Assembly: GCA_963696325.1 (NCBI GenBank) | Contig: CAVOJV010000061.1 | Location: 31,484-95,483, forward strand | Length of the DNA: 64,000 nucleotides | Origin: CAVOJV01 sp963696325 | GTDB lineage: Bacteria; Pseudomonadota; Gammaproteobacteria; Competibacterales; Competibacteraceae | Direction of reading: 5' to 3' | In this document: positions 54,991-64,000 of the stretch, piece after piece | Layout of the letters: every line of letters begins with the position of its first letter | Numbering within the stretch: position 1 is the stretch's first letter | Notes under the pieces: generated by a model | Database searches by the model: none | What the model saw: the letters and a program-made list of their open reading frames with translations, nothing else | Told to the model about the DNA's origin: nothing | Program-made: the position numbers and the translations under genes

Positions 54991-55228
54991 CCACTCACGA
55001 TCGTCAGCAAGGCGGATACGGGCAGTGCGAGGGTGACCAGCACGCCGGCGGGGATCACCTCCGGTAGTACCTGCTCGTTTATCTAGTGGTAAGGTAGTGA
55101 CTCTCATGGCGATGCCTGCCACGGGCGCAAGCTGTGCAGAGTGGAGCGACGCCTGGCACCGGCCGTTGTCAGGTAACCATACGCGAGGTCCGCACGGTGA
55201 CAGCGACGTTTAATCGAGAGCTAGAAAG

Positions 55229-55864
55229 ATGGAAAGTACCGCGATAGAGCTTATCAAAATAATCCCCTCAATTCTCTGGCTATTTTTGATTATAGCCGTC
55301 CTTATAATTTTTTATCGACCTATAGAAGAGTTGTTGAAAAAACTCGGCGGCTTTGAAGTCTGGGGAGTGAAACTTATTGTTGTTAGAGATTCCATCGATG
55401 CCGCCATAGAATTAGCTGAAAAGTCTCCCCAATGGAAGGTTGAAATACTCCCTGCAGAAAGGGAGCTCGCGCTGAAGCGTACAAAACAGCATATTAGCCT
55501 ATTCAAAGGTACCCAACTACTTTGGGTGGATGATCATCCCGAAAACAATCTTAATGAGCGAAGAATGTTTCGGCAGTTGAATGTGGACATAGATACCGCA
55601 AAGAGTAACGAAGAAGCTCTTAATATGCTGAATAATGGGAACTATGATCTGATAATTTCAGATATGGTTCGTGATAATAATACCGCGGCTGGTATCGAAT
55701 TTTTGCAGCATCTTCGCAAAGAGAATAAGATCATTCCGGTGATTTTTTATGTTGGTGTCTTCGACTTCAAAGGTGGCGTCCCTCCGCTGGCCTTCGGGAT
55801 TACCAATCGCCCCGACGAGTTGCTGCATTTGACGCTGGATGTGTTAGAACGAAAAAAGAGCTGA
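55229..55864 (+). CDS. Membrane-anchored receiver-domain protein
   Basis: A 211-residue protein. One N-terminal helix (about residues 13-31, ILWLFLIIAVLIIFY) anchors it. A linker, residues 35-85, precedes a receiver domain (about 88-205): QLLWVDDHPENN supplies the paired acidic residues, LIISDMVRDNNTAAGIEFLQ the phospho-acceptor aspartate, and PVIFYVG the following strand. The conserved lysine region is unusual (VFDFKGG). It has no output domain. It lies between the CHAT/FecR genes and the SIR2/STAND genes on the same strand, with 238 bp before it. Confidence 0.8.
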   Translation: MESTAIELIKIIPSILWLFLIIAVLIIFYRPIEELLKKLGGFEVWGVKLIVVRDSIDAAIELAEKSPQWKVEILPAERELALKRTKQHISLFKGTQLLWVDDHPENNLNERRMFRQLNVDIDTAKSNEEALNMLNNGNYDLIISDMVRDNNTAAGIEFLQHLRKENKIIPVIFYVGVFDFKGGVPPLAFGITNRPDELLHLTLDVLERKKS

Positions 55865-55996
55865 TTCTCAGTCAGTGTCCCTTCTCGCAAATCGCCATGC
55901 TCGTGGCTGCCTGTCCACGTCCGCAATTGAAGTGTGATGTTGCGAGAATTGCTGCGCTACGGCTATATTTGCCAATGAATTAGGAATGGGAGAATC

Positions 55997-56931
55997 ATGA
56001 TGGAACCACCTTATGGCATTATTTGCAACTGCTTGAAGGCGGGCAAGGTTATCCCCTTTCTAGGAGCGGGCGCCTCCTTGGTGGGGCGAGCGGCAGGCAC
56101 TATAGGGGATAACAGTACCCCACGTTTTCTCCTCAGCGGCCTGGAACTTGCGCACTTGCTAGCAAATGAGGCAGAGTTTCCTGCGAGCGATCCTCGCGAA
56201 CGCGACGATCTGGCTAAGGTTTCATCTTACTACGTTGACATCGCCGGGCGCCGCACGCTCCGCGAGCGCCTGCGCGAAGTACTCAATGGCGAGTATCAGA
56301 GTGGCCCACTGCACGAACTCCTTGCTGATGTACCCGCTCCTCTCGTTATCGTCGTCACCAATTACGATACTCTCCTCGAGCAGGCCTTTCGCGCCAAAGG
56401 AAAGCCTTATGATCTTGTCATCTATCCTGCTGACCGCAAAGACATGGCCAATGCGATTCTGTGGTGGCCGCATGGTTGCCCTGAACCATTAGTCAAGACT
56501 CCCAATGAGCTTGATATCGACCTTGCTAAGACTACAGTGATTTACAAGATGCATGGGGCAGTCGTTCCTGAGGCCAAAGAATGGGATAACTTCGTCATCA
56601 CTGAAGAGGATTACGTCGAATTCCTCTCTCGCATGACGACCAACTCAGCGGTCCCGTCCCTGTTTTATCCATACTTCCGCGAGCGCAGCTTCCTATTTCT
56701 TGGTTACAGTCTGCGCGATTGGAACTTGCGTGTAGTGTTGAAGAATCTCAGCAAATACTTTTCCAAACCCAAATCAATGGCGATGACGACGAAGATCCGT
56801 TACCCTCCTGGGCGATACAGCTTAATCCTTCGGAATTGGAACGGAAACTTTGGGATAAACGTCGTGTGACCATCTTCGACGTTCCATTAGATGTGTTTGT
56901 CAGCAAAACGCGTGAACGCCTAAGGAAATGA
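55997..56931 (+). CDS. SIR2-like NAD-consuming effector, frameshifted near 56765
   Basis: The first frame (to about residue 256) has PFLGAGASLVG, VTNYDTLLEQAF, VIYKMHG and RSFLFLGYSLRDWNLRVVL, the nucleotide-binding landmarks of SIR2/SIR2_2 proteins. The frame then goes wrong. The next frame gives QINGDDDEDPLPSWAIQLNP and DVPLDVFVSKTRERLRK, with a stop at 56931 that overlaps the next ATG (ATGA). One missing base near 56765 restores about 312 residues. SIR2 effectors in defence operons deplete NAD+. Translational coupling to the STAND gene shows the two work together. Confidence 0.82.
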
Positions 56932-59900
56932 ACGTCGCCATGGCAGAGCCCTTTTGCCCCTATGTTGGCTTGCAACCCTACACCGAAGCCGAACGCGATT
57001 TCTTCTTTGGGCGCGAACGTGATCAGCGGATCATCTCGGCGAACCTCTATGCGGCGCCTTTAACCGTTCTCTATGGCGCCAGCGGTGTCGGCAAGAGCTC
57101 TGTCTTGCTGGCGGGCGTGCTGCCTTATCTACGCACCAAGCCGCGCACAGCGGTCGTCGTTTTTCGCGAGTGGCAGAGGGGCTCTTTCCTTGAAGCACTT
57201 AAATTCAAATGTCTGGAAGCAGTCGCAGCCAAAGCCGCGCGGCAAGAACCGCTTATTATTGACTCAACACTTCCCTTCGATGAACTCCTTTACACGGCTA
57301 CGCAGGCCTTTGCGGGCTCTATCCTCATCCTGTTTGATCAATTTGAGGAGTATTTTCTCTATCATCCCGAATCGGAGGCGGGTAATACATTCGATATAGA
57401 GTTTGCCCGTGCTATCAATCGCGAGGAAGTAGACGCCAGCTTTCTCGTTGCCTTGCGCGACGATGGGCTGTCCAAACTAGACCGCTTTCGAGCGCGTATT
57501 CCCAATCTGCTCGGCAATACTCTGCGTCTGCAGCATCTCACTGCCGCGGACGCCGAAGCGGCAATTCGCAAGCCGCTGGAGGTCTATAATGAACGCTTCT
57601 CCGCGTCGGTTAATCCCATTACTATCGAAGCCGAACTGGTGCACGCGATCACCGCGCAGGTGAAGACCGGGCAAGTGCTGCTCAGTCAATCGGGCGGTGT
57701 GGGTCATGCCCGGACTCACGACGAAACCATCCGGATCGAGGCCCCCTTTTTACAACTTGTCATGACGCGGCTATGGGAAGAAGAAATGCTAGCCAACTCG
57801 CGCGTTCTTCGTCTTAGCACCTTCCAGCAGTTGGGGGGAGCGCAGGAGATCGTGCGGACCCACTTGGACGGGGTGATGGCAAAACTGGATGCGGCTGAGC
57901 AGGAGGTGTGTTCACACTTTTTTGATCGGCTGGTGACGCCTTCAGGGAGTAAAGTTGCCTGTCGGGTCGATGACCTTACGAAGTGGGCGGAGGATCTGGC
58001 TCCCCATGTCCCATCGGTCCTAATGAACTTATCTGACAACCGTATCTTGCGCAGTGTTGCTAATCCCGGCGAGCAATACACCGCATCGAGCTATGAGGTC
58101 TACCACGATGTGCTGGCTCCGGCAATCTTAGATTGGCGGGTCCGTTATGTGCATGAGCAGGAACGGGCCAAGGCCGAGCAGAGAGCAGTTGCTGAGGTGG
58201 CTGCACGACAAAAGGAAGCGATCCGTCAGAAGGAATTAGAACATGCTCAGGCGTTGTTTCAAGAACAGCGGCGCCGTGTGAAAGTCTCGCGCTGGATGTC
58301 AGTCGCATTGGCAGTAATGTTATTGTTTGCCGCGGTAGGTTGGGGATGGGCACTGGAACAGGCACGCCGTGCTTCCTCAAATGAGCTGGCAGCACGTGTG
58401 ATCAACAACCTAGACGCAGATCCAGAGCTTGGCATCTTGCTAGCACTACACGCGGTAACCAAAACTGTGACACCGGATTCAGAAAACGCCTTGCGTCAGG
58501 CTTTGCGCACCTCACGGTTGCAGCTGACCCTGTCTGGGCACAAAGAGCAATTACGGGATGTCGTCTTTAGCCCGGACGGAAAACTGCTGGCTACGGCGAG
58601 CTGGGACCATACGGCAAAAATTTGGGATGCGGTATCAGGTAACTTGTTGACTACTCTGTCTGGGCATAATAAGAACGTTAATGCCGTCGCCTTCAGTCCA
58701 GATAGCACACAGCTGGCCACCGCTAGTGAGGATGGCACCGTGAATATATGGGATGCGAGGGCAGACAGGGGGTTGCCTCTATGGTCTGTTGAGCATGATG
58801 GAGAGGCTACTGTCGTAGCCTTTAGTCCGGACGGAAAGTTATTGGCCACGGCGGGCAAAGACCAGAAAGTAAAATTCTGGGATACCCTATCCGCAAGTGA
58901 GTTGTTTACGCTGTCCGTCAAGGGGCGGTGGATCGTTAGCCTTGCGTTCAGCTCTGACGGCCAACGTATCGCTATCGCTAGCGTCGACCCACCCTCATCT
59001 ACCGAATTATGGGATATCGCCAGCAGAGGTAGATTGTTCAACCTGCCTGGTCAAATCAACGCGGTCGCTTTCAGCCCAGATGGGAAGCTCCTCGCCACCG
59101 CAGGCCGGGATAAGACGGCCAAGCTGTGGGATGCAACTACCGGTCAGAATCTACGCACCTTGGCAGGTCATATTGATCAAGTGCGGGACATCGCCTTTAG
59201 TCCGGATGGAACACGCTTGGTCACGGCCAGCGCTGACCGAACGGCCAGGGTATGGGACGCCGCTACGGGTAAGCTGTTGTTCACTCTGGCCGGACATGCT
59301 CCTGGATCAATGGTATCGCTTTCAGTCCAGACGGGGCGCGGCTGGCCACCGCCAGTCGGGACAATACGGCGAAAGTATGGAATGCTAACGCTCATACCGA
59401 TGCGGTCTATGGAGTCGCCTTCAGTCCAGATGGTAAACACCTGGCTACCGCAAGCGGGGACAACAGCAAAAGTGTGGGATGTCAAATCCGGCCAAGGAGT
59501 CCTTTCCCTAGTCGGTCATACCGATACGGTCTATAAACTTGCTTTCAGCCCGGATGGCAAGCTCCTCGCCACCGCAAGTTTTGATAAGACGGCTAAGATC
59601 TGGGACGCCTCAACCGCACAGCTAATGCATACTCTGGATAAACACAAGGATCAGTTGCGGGACATTGCTTTTAGCCCAGACGGGACACGCTTGGTGACAG
59701 CCAGCGCGGATCGGACAGCCAAGATGTGGAACACCGCTAGCGGTGAGCTGTTGTTCACTCTCAACCATGATGACCAGGTTCAAGGAGTCGCTTTCAGAGC
59801 GGATGGTAACCGATTGGTCACGGCGAGTTGGGACGGGAAACTAAAACTATGGGACGCTAACACCGGCCAGGAATTGTTTACTATTTACCGTGAAAAATTT

Positions 59901-60342
59901 AAATTCAATGCTGTTACTTTCAGCCCGGATGGAACGCGTCTGGTTAGCGCCAGTGTGAGTCCGAAGGTGAGAATTTGGGATGCTGCGTCCGGCAACGATT
60001 TACTGACGCTGGCGGGTCACAGTAAATACGTTAACAGCGTTGTCTTTAGTCCGGACGGGACACTTGGCCAGCGCTAGCGGAGATATGACGGCGAAAGTTT
60101 GGGACGTCTCATCGAGCAAGGAGTTGCGTACCCTAGCCGTCCATACCGATGTAGTCAATGACATCGTTTTCAGTCCGGATGGTAAACTCCTCGCCACAGC
60201 CAGCTCTGACAGGACCTTCCAGGTCTCGCCTCTGGATATTGGGGAACTCATAGCACTAGCAAAGGCGCGCGTTACCCGCTCGTTAACGAACGAAGAGTGT
60301 CAAAAGTATCTGCACATGCAGCAATGCCCAATCATACCCTGA
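56928..60342 (+). CDS. nSTAND1-type NTPase with membrane helix and 14 WD40 repeats, frameshifted
   Basis: The N-terminal region CPYVGLQPYTEAERDFFFGR and P-loop GASGVGKSS (residues 50-58) mark an nSTAND1 NTPase; Walker B is ILILFDQFEEYF (about 127-140). Helical modules follow, then a lysine/glutamine-rich coiled coil (about 415-450), one membrane helix (about 455-475, SVALAVMLLFAAVGWGWAL) and WD40 repeats from about 525 on. Counting across frames gives 14 repeats, enough for two propellers. Small deletions near 59305 and 59465 cancel each other; a third near 60063 shifts the end to 60342. STAND proteins sense a ligand through the repeats and switch on effectors, here SIR2. Confidence 0.85.
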
Positions 60343-60690
60343 CTCAGGGTTTGTCGGAGTCACCTCAGAGTTTGGAATATAAAGCACGCTAAGCCTTGGA
60401 AACTGGCTGGAGCGGCCTGAATTTTTCTAGCCGGTCGAGATGGGACTGGCAGTTGGACGAACCCTGTTGGTAACCCCACGTAGTCTCTGCGGAAGACGAT
60501 GCACCCGAGTTCAACCGCCTGCTCTGCAATCCAGCCCTTCGCGCCCGAAAGGAAACACACCATGCCGAACCTCCGTACCTACGATCCACTGGTCTTGGTT
60601 ACGAGCTTTTCTTGGGCCTGCTTGGCGCGAATCATCTTCGTGCGGGTCTCGAGGGGCTCCGCTTCGGTCTATGCGAAGCAATCCACGCAT
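60343..60690. other. Intergenic region between the STAND gene and the amylase, no gene recognised
   Basis: About 350 bp. A short frame from 60561 starts PNLRTYDPLVLVT, which faintly resembles the start of a phage structural protein family, but it soon loses any likeness. No promoter or RNA gene was recognised. Confidence 0.4.
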
Positions 60691-63323
60691 CTATCTCAAA
60701 TACACGCCATCGTTTCCAATCCGGCCCGGACCGTTCAGCACATAAATGCCGGCGGAATTGGCCCGGACCTGGAAGGAAAGCGTGCCGTTATCGGCGTTCA
60801 GGCGATTGCCGGTCACGGCATCGGTGTACTGGCCGGGGCGGACATTGCCAACGGTGATAGCCTGATCGCCGCCGATCGCCAGACCGATGACGGCATAGCT
60901 TTCACCGCTGTTGTAATCCCGTACAAAGCTCATGCCACCACCCCACTCGTTGACCTGACTCATGGGCGCTTTCTGCAGGGCTGGAATGCTACGGCGGATC
61001 AGATTCAGTCGCTGGATATGTCGATACAGCGGATGCGCCTGGGTGGTGGCGATATTCGTCGGTAAGATGGTCGCCGAAATAGGCCCGGCCCGTGCTGTTC
61101 AGCGTATCGTCGTTGCCGATGATGTCCTGCGGCGCGCCTCTCATGAACTCGATTTCCTCGCCCTGATACAGACAGGGGATGCCGCGGATGGTCCACAGCA
61201 GGTTATAGGCGGCGGCGGCCATCCATTGGTCGCCGCGGAAGCGGAACCGAAAATCGTTGTCGGGGCCGACATCGTGGTTCTGCAGAAAAGTCACCAGTCG
61301 CGTCGCGTCGCCGTAAACCCAGTCCCTGGCGAGCACCCCGCCGATCTGGCTATAGCTTCCCCGGCTGACGTTATCGCGAAACGTGGAGAACAGTCCGAAG
61401 TCGAGGACGGAGAAGCCGGAATTACCGCCGGCGTTGGGATCGCGGGGATCGTCGCCCAGCCGGGTGTACCACCACGGGCGGATAAAGGAAGGGGCGTTAT
61501 CGTCGCCGAATAAATCTCCCCAGCCCGTTCCTTTGACCAGATTTTCGCCGAAGACGAACAGGCCGGGCTTGTAAGCCTTCCAGGCATTGACATATTCGAG
61601 CAGATTGTTGCGCTCAATATGCTTGACCGTATCGATCCGCAGGGCATCGACGCCCATATCGAGATAGCGATTGATTGCGTCAATCAGATAATTCCTGACG
61701 ACCGGACCTCGGTGTTGAGATCGATGCAGTCGCCGGCGATGTCTTGGTCTGCACCGCCCGGCTCTCCCAGTCGCCGCCGGCGATAAACCCTTCCTGATGG
61801 AACCAGGTGCGGATTGAGCGTACCGGCATCCACGCCGAAGAAGCGGTTCGGATTGTAGCCGGGCGCCGGAACCGTAGCGCCCGTCCGGGGATCGGTCAAG
61901 GCGGCGTTCCTTCCGGATCGGCGTTCTGACGCTCCCGGAACCAGTCGGGCGCCAAGGGAGTTATCGTTATCTTCCCGGAACGGGCTCCGGTAGTTACCCA
62001 GATTGCCCTGGTAAGGGCCGTTGTCGATCCGCCCCTGTTGCGAACCCTGAGGCACGTAGTACTTGATTGGCAGATGGTCGATCCAGACCTGGCCGCGGAT
62101 GCCGTATTGGGAGGAATGATTGATCACCAAATCCTGGATAATCTTGATGCCCTGGCATGGGCCTCGTTGATCAGATCCTGGTAGGTGGCGCCCGGCGACT
62201 CCAGCCGGGGATCGATTCGGGTCCAGTCGTAGGGATGGTAGCCATGATAATCGAGACCGCTGCGGTTCTCGACCGGTGGCGTGATCCAGAGCGCGGTGAA
62301 GCCGAGGTCGCGAATATAGTCGAGCCGTCTGAATCAGCCCTCGAAATCGCCGCGCCAGTGCGGGTCGGTCGCGGCGCGCGTCGACGGGTCGAAGTGGATC
62401 CGGTCGCGGCAGAAGAAATTATTAGCGGGATCGCCATCGTAGAAGCGGGTCGTAATGACGAAGTAGATCGTCTCTTCGCGAAAGTCCGACGGGCGCGCTC
62501 ACCGGACCGATGTTGTAGTAGAAACTCTGACGGGTCTCATTGCCGGCGCCGTCGACGGCTAGAAAAGCGAAGGGTCGCGCTAGCCGTTACCGCTATCGGG
62601 TTTCCCACCAAGCCCGCCGTTGTGTTGCCCTGAGCGTAGACTTGGAGAAGCCGGGGTCGGCGCCGAACCATCCGTGGTGTAATACGCCACGACCGGCGCG
62701 GGCCGATTATCGCGAATGGTGAAGACAACAGTGATGGGATTTTCATAGGTTCCGTCGGCCACGCTGGCGGCAATGGTCGGCCGCTCCAAATCGGCATTCG
62801 GATCGATGGTGTAGAGAAAGGTGCTGATACCCCCCACATCACCCGCCGAATTCACGCCAAAGGCCATCATGGTGGTCGGTCGGGTAATCTGGATGGGCGC
62901 GGCATACACCGAAGACGAAGAGGTCGGCGTCGTACCATCGGTCGTGTAATAAATCACGTCGTCCCGGTTGCTTCCCTGCAATACGACCTGCTGCGGGGTC
63001 AGGTAAATCCGCGCGGGCGGCGCGGCGGTAATCACCGGAATTTGCGGTCGTTCCGGATTTTCGTCGTACCAGGTGTTATTGAGGTAATACCAGCCCAGCC
63101 GATCCCTTCTTAGGTTACCGGTCTGCCGTCCCGCTCCGTCATTGAAAATGATGCTGGCGGCCTCGGCGGTTTCAAACGTATAGATAAACCAGTCGTTGCT
63201 CTCGGCGGTCATGGCAACCCCCGGCCACGTCGTTTGCGGAACAGACGGGGTGGTGTCCCAATAATGAATATTGACGGTATTACGCCAATCGCTGGGCTTT
63301 TTGAAATGGACGACGAGGGGCAT
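60691..63323 (-). pseudogene. GH13 alpha-amylase with starch-binding module, broken by many frameshifts
   Basis: Start at the ATG at 63323 with GGAGG upstream. Order: CBM25/26-like starch-binding module (residues 1-90, HFKKPSDWRNTVNIHYWDTT and GWYYLNNTWYDENP), two chitobiase-like beta repeats (IYYTTDGTTPTSSS and AYYTTDGSAPTP), then the GH13 barrel split over frames: DLVINHSS (region I), GVDALRIDTVKHI (II), FVFGENL (III), FLQNHDVGP (IV), and a C-terminal beta domain ending near 60691. All four catalytic regions are intact, but at least six frame changes interrupt the gene, with breaks around 62630, 62550, 62500, 62330, 62160 and 60980-61690. It would digest starch or glycogen. Confidence 0.85.
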
Positions 63324-63384
63324 TGCCTGTTCCTCCAAGGGTATAATTTTTGAATTTCAGCGTCTGGAACTTAATTGCAAGGGC

Positions 63385-63538
63385 TTACCAGCCATAACGC
63401 CGCAAACCCCGCTCCAGCACCTCCACCATGATCCGGCCACACTCCACCGAGGATTCCGTGGACCGGGCGCTGATAAAGGGCCAATCGATTCCTCGCCCCA
63501 ACAGCCCATTCCGAAAGCACAAAAAGTATCTTTTTCAT
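63385..63538 (-). pseudogene. DJ-1/PfpI-like remnant
   Basis: Starts MKKILFVLSEW, the usual beginning of a DJ-1/PfpI subgroup. After a few codons the frame and sequence change and end in ECGRIMVEVLERGLRRYGW. The core with the catalytic cysteine is missing, so this looks like an internally deleted gene. The identification rests on eleven residues. Confidence 0.4.
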
Positions 63539-63593
63539 CTGGTCATCCTTCCGCGCATGCGGAGTTGATTTCATATCTTATTGGGCGCTCAAA

Positions 63594-64000
63594 CCGGGGC
63601 GCGGTGGTTGTCGATCAACGGCAACGTGTTGCCATAGATGACCAGCTTGACGCCTTCCTGCGCTAAGAAGTCATAGGGAAAGCCGAGTGCAATGCGGCTG
63701 ACCGTATCCAGACGCTGCACATGCTCAGCGGCGAGCTCGAAGTCCAGGGCAAGCCAGGTTATCCAGGATCTGGGAGAGCTTGCGCGCCCCGAGAATCGGG
63801 ATGATAACGCCCTGTCGTCGCTGTCTCAGCCAGTTGAGGGCGACCTGGGAGGGGGACCGGCCAAGCTCGTTTGCCACCTTGACCACCTCGGCGGCGATGC
63901 TCAGATTGCGGTCATGCAGCACCTCCGCTCCCCAAGGGCTGACGACGACGTAGCGCGCATCGGCAACGGCGCTTTTATCCGCCTCCTTGTTGTACTTGCC
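63594..64000 (-). CDS. Aldo/keto reductase, partial at window edge, frameshifted near 63750
   Basis: The gene runs in from beyond 64000. The visible part reads YVVVSPWGAEVLHDRN, IAAEVVKVANELGRSPSQVA then LNWLRQRRQGVIIPILGARK and LSQILDNLA, the C-terminal third of an NADPH-dependent aldo/keto reductase with the cofactor-binding IPILGARK. After this the frame must change to give LDFELAAEHVQRLDTVSRIA then LGFPYDFL and VKLVIYGNTLPLIDNHR. One small indel near 63750 explains it. Confidence 0.8.

Noticed and set aside
54991..55228. Small gene or RNA between the FecR and receiver genes
   Set aside because: No supported frame and no clear RNA fold; treated as a leader region.
60561..60760. Remnant of a phage structural protein (start PNLRTYDP)
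   Set aside because: Only about eight residues look familiar, no other phage genes occur nearby, and the frame overlaps the amylase 3' end.

Overview
The window looks like a chromosomal piece of a GC-rich gammaproteobacterium, possibly from the glycogen-accumulating Competibacter/Contendobacter group. That placement is inference from overall gene content, the origin-type glyQ-glyS-gmhB-plsC order, cobalamin genes and two starch/glycogen-type amylases; no rRNA or other marker in the window proves it.

Layout. 1-1.8 kb: end of a NicO-type metal exporter, then an ECF sigma factor with a cupin anti-sigma factor. 2.3-9.4 kb: a central-carbon block on one strand (transketolase, GAPDH, PGK, L-lactate dehydrogenase, pyruvate kinase). 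9.6-13 kb: a hybrid PAS/GAF histidine kinase and a DMT permease. 13.1-17.7 kb: glyQ-glyS, gmhB and a PlsC-type acyltransferase, with two parS-like ParB sites on either side of glyQS, which suggests an origin-proximal position. 17.9-21.6 kb: YajD-type HNH nuclease, small membrane protein, ferredoxin-NADP reductase, a secreted small beta protein, an SRPBCC-SDR fusion. 21.7-27.6 kb: a complete lexA2-imuA-imuB-dnaE2 SOS mutagenesis operon whose promoter carries a strong dyad operator. 27.8-36.3 kb: GH57 amylase, cobalamin genes (cobK, cbiD, cobB) and a 1190-residue c-di-GMP protein. 36.3-41.4 kb: an HlyD/ATPase/two-permease exporter and exodeoxyribonuclease III.

41.4-50.1 kb is a mosaic island inserted between exoA and rsmE. 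It is bounded by two copies of a 279-bp exoA-rsmE junction segment. Inside are an intact TIR-transmembrane protein plus a truncated second copy, IS91-type transposase remnants upstream of both copies, decayed pieces of a methylase-type defence locus and a VapBC-like pair, a transposase remnant, a MITE-like element and an intact 1.43-kb insertion sequence with 20-bp perfect ends and a 9-bp target duplication.

51-60.3 kb is the most interesting accessory block: a Pepco-domain protein, a membrane CHAT (caspase-like) protease fused to a CHASE2 sensor, a FecR-domain exported protein with a proline-rich repeat tail, a membrane-anchored receiver-domain protein, and a SIR2 protein coupled to a nSTAND NTPase with 14 WD40 repeats. 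This reads as one or two conflict/sensing systems built around NTPase-gated or sensor-gated toxic effectors. The window ends with a heavily frameshifted GH13 alpha-amylase, a PfpI-like remnant and a partial aldo/keto reductase.

Many otherwise well-conserved genes carry single- or double-base frameshifts, several of them in short homopolymers. Some of the apparent gene breakage may therefore be sequencing error rather than decay.
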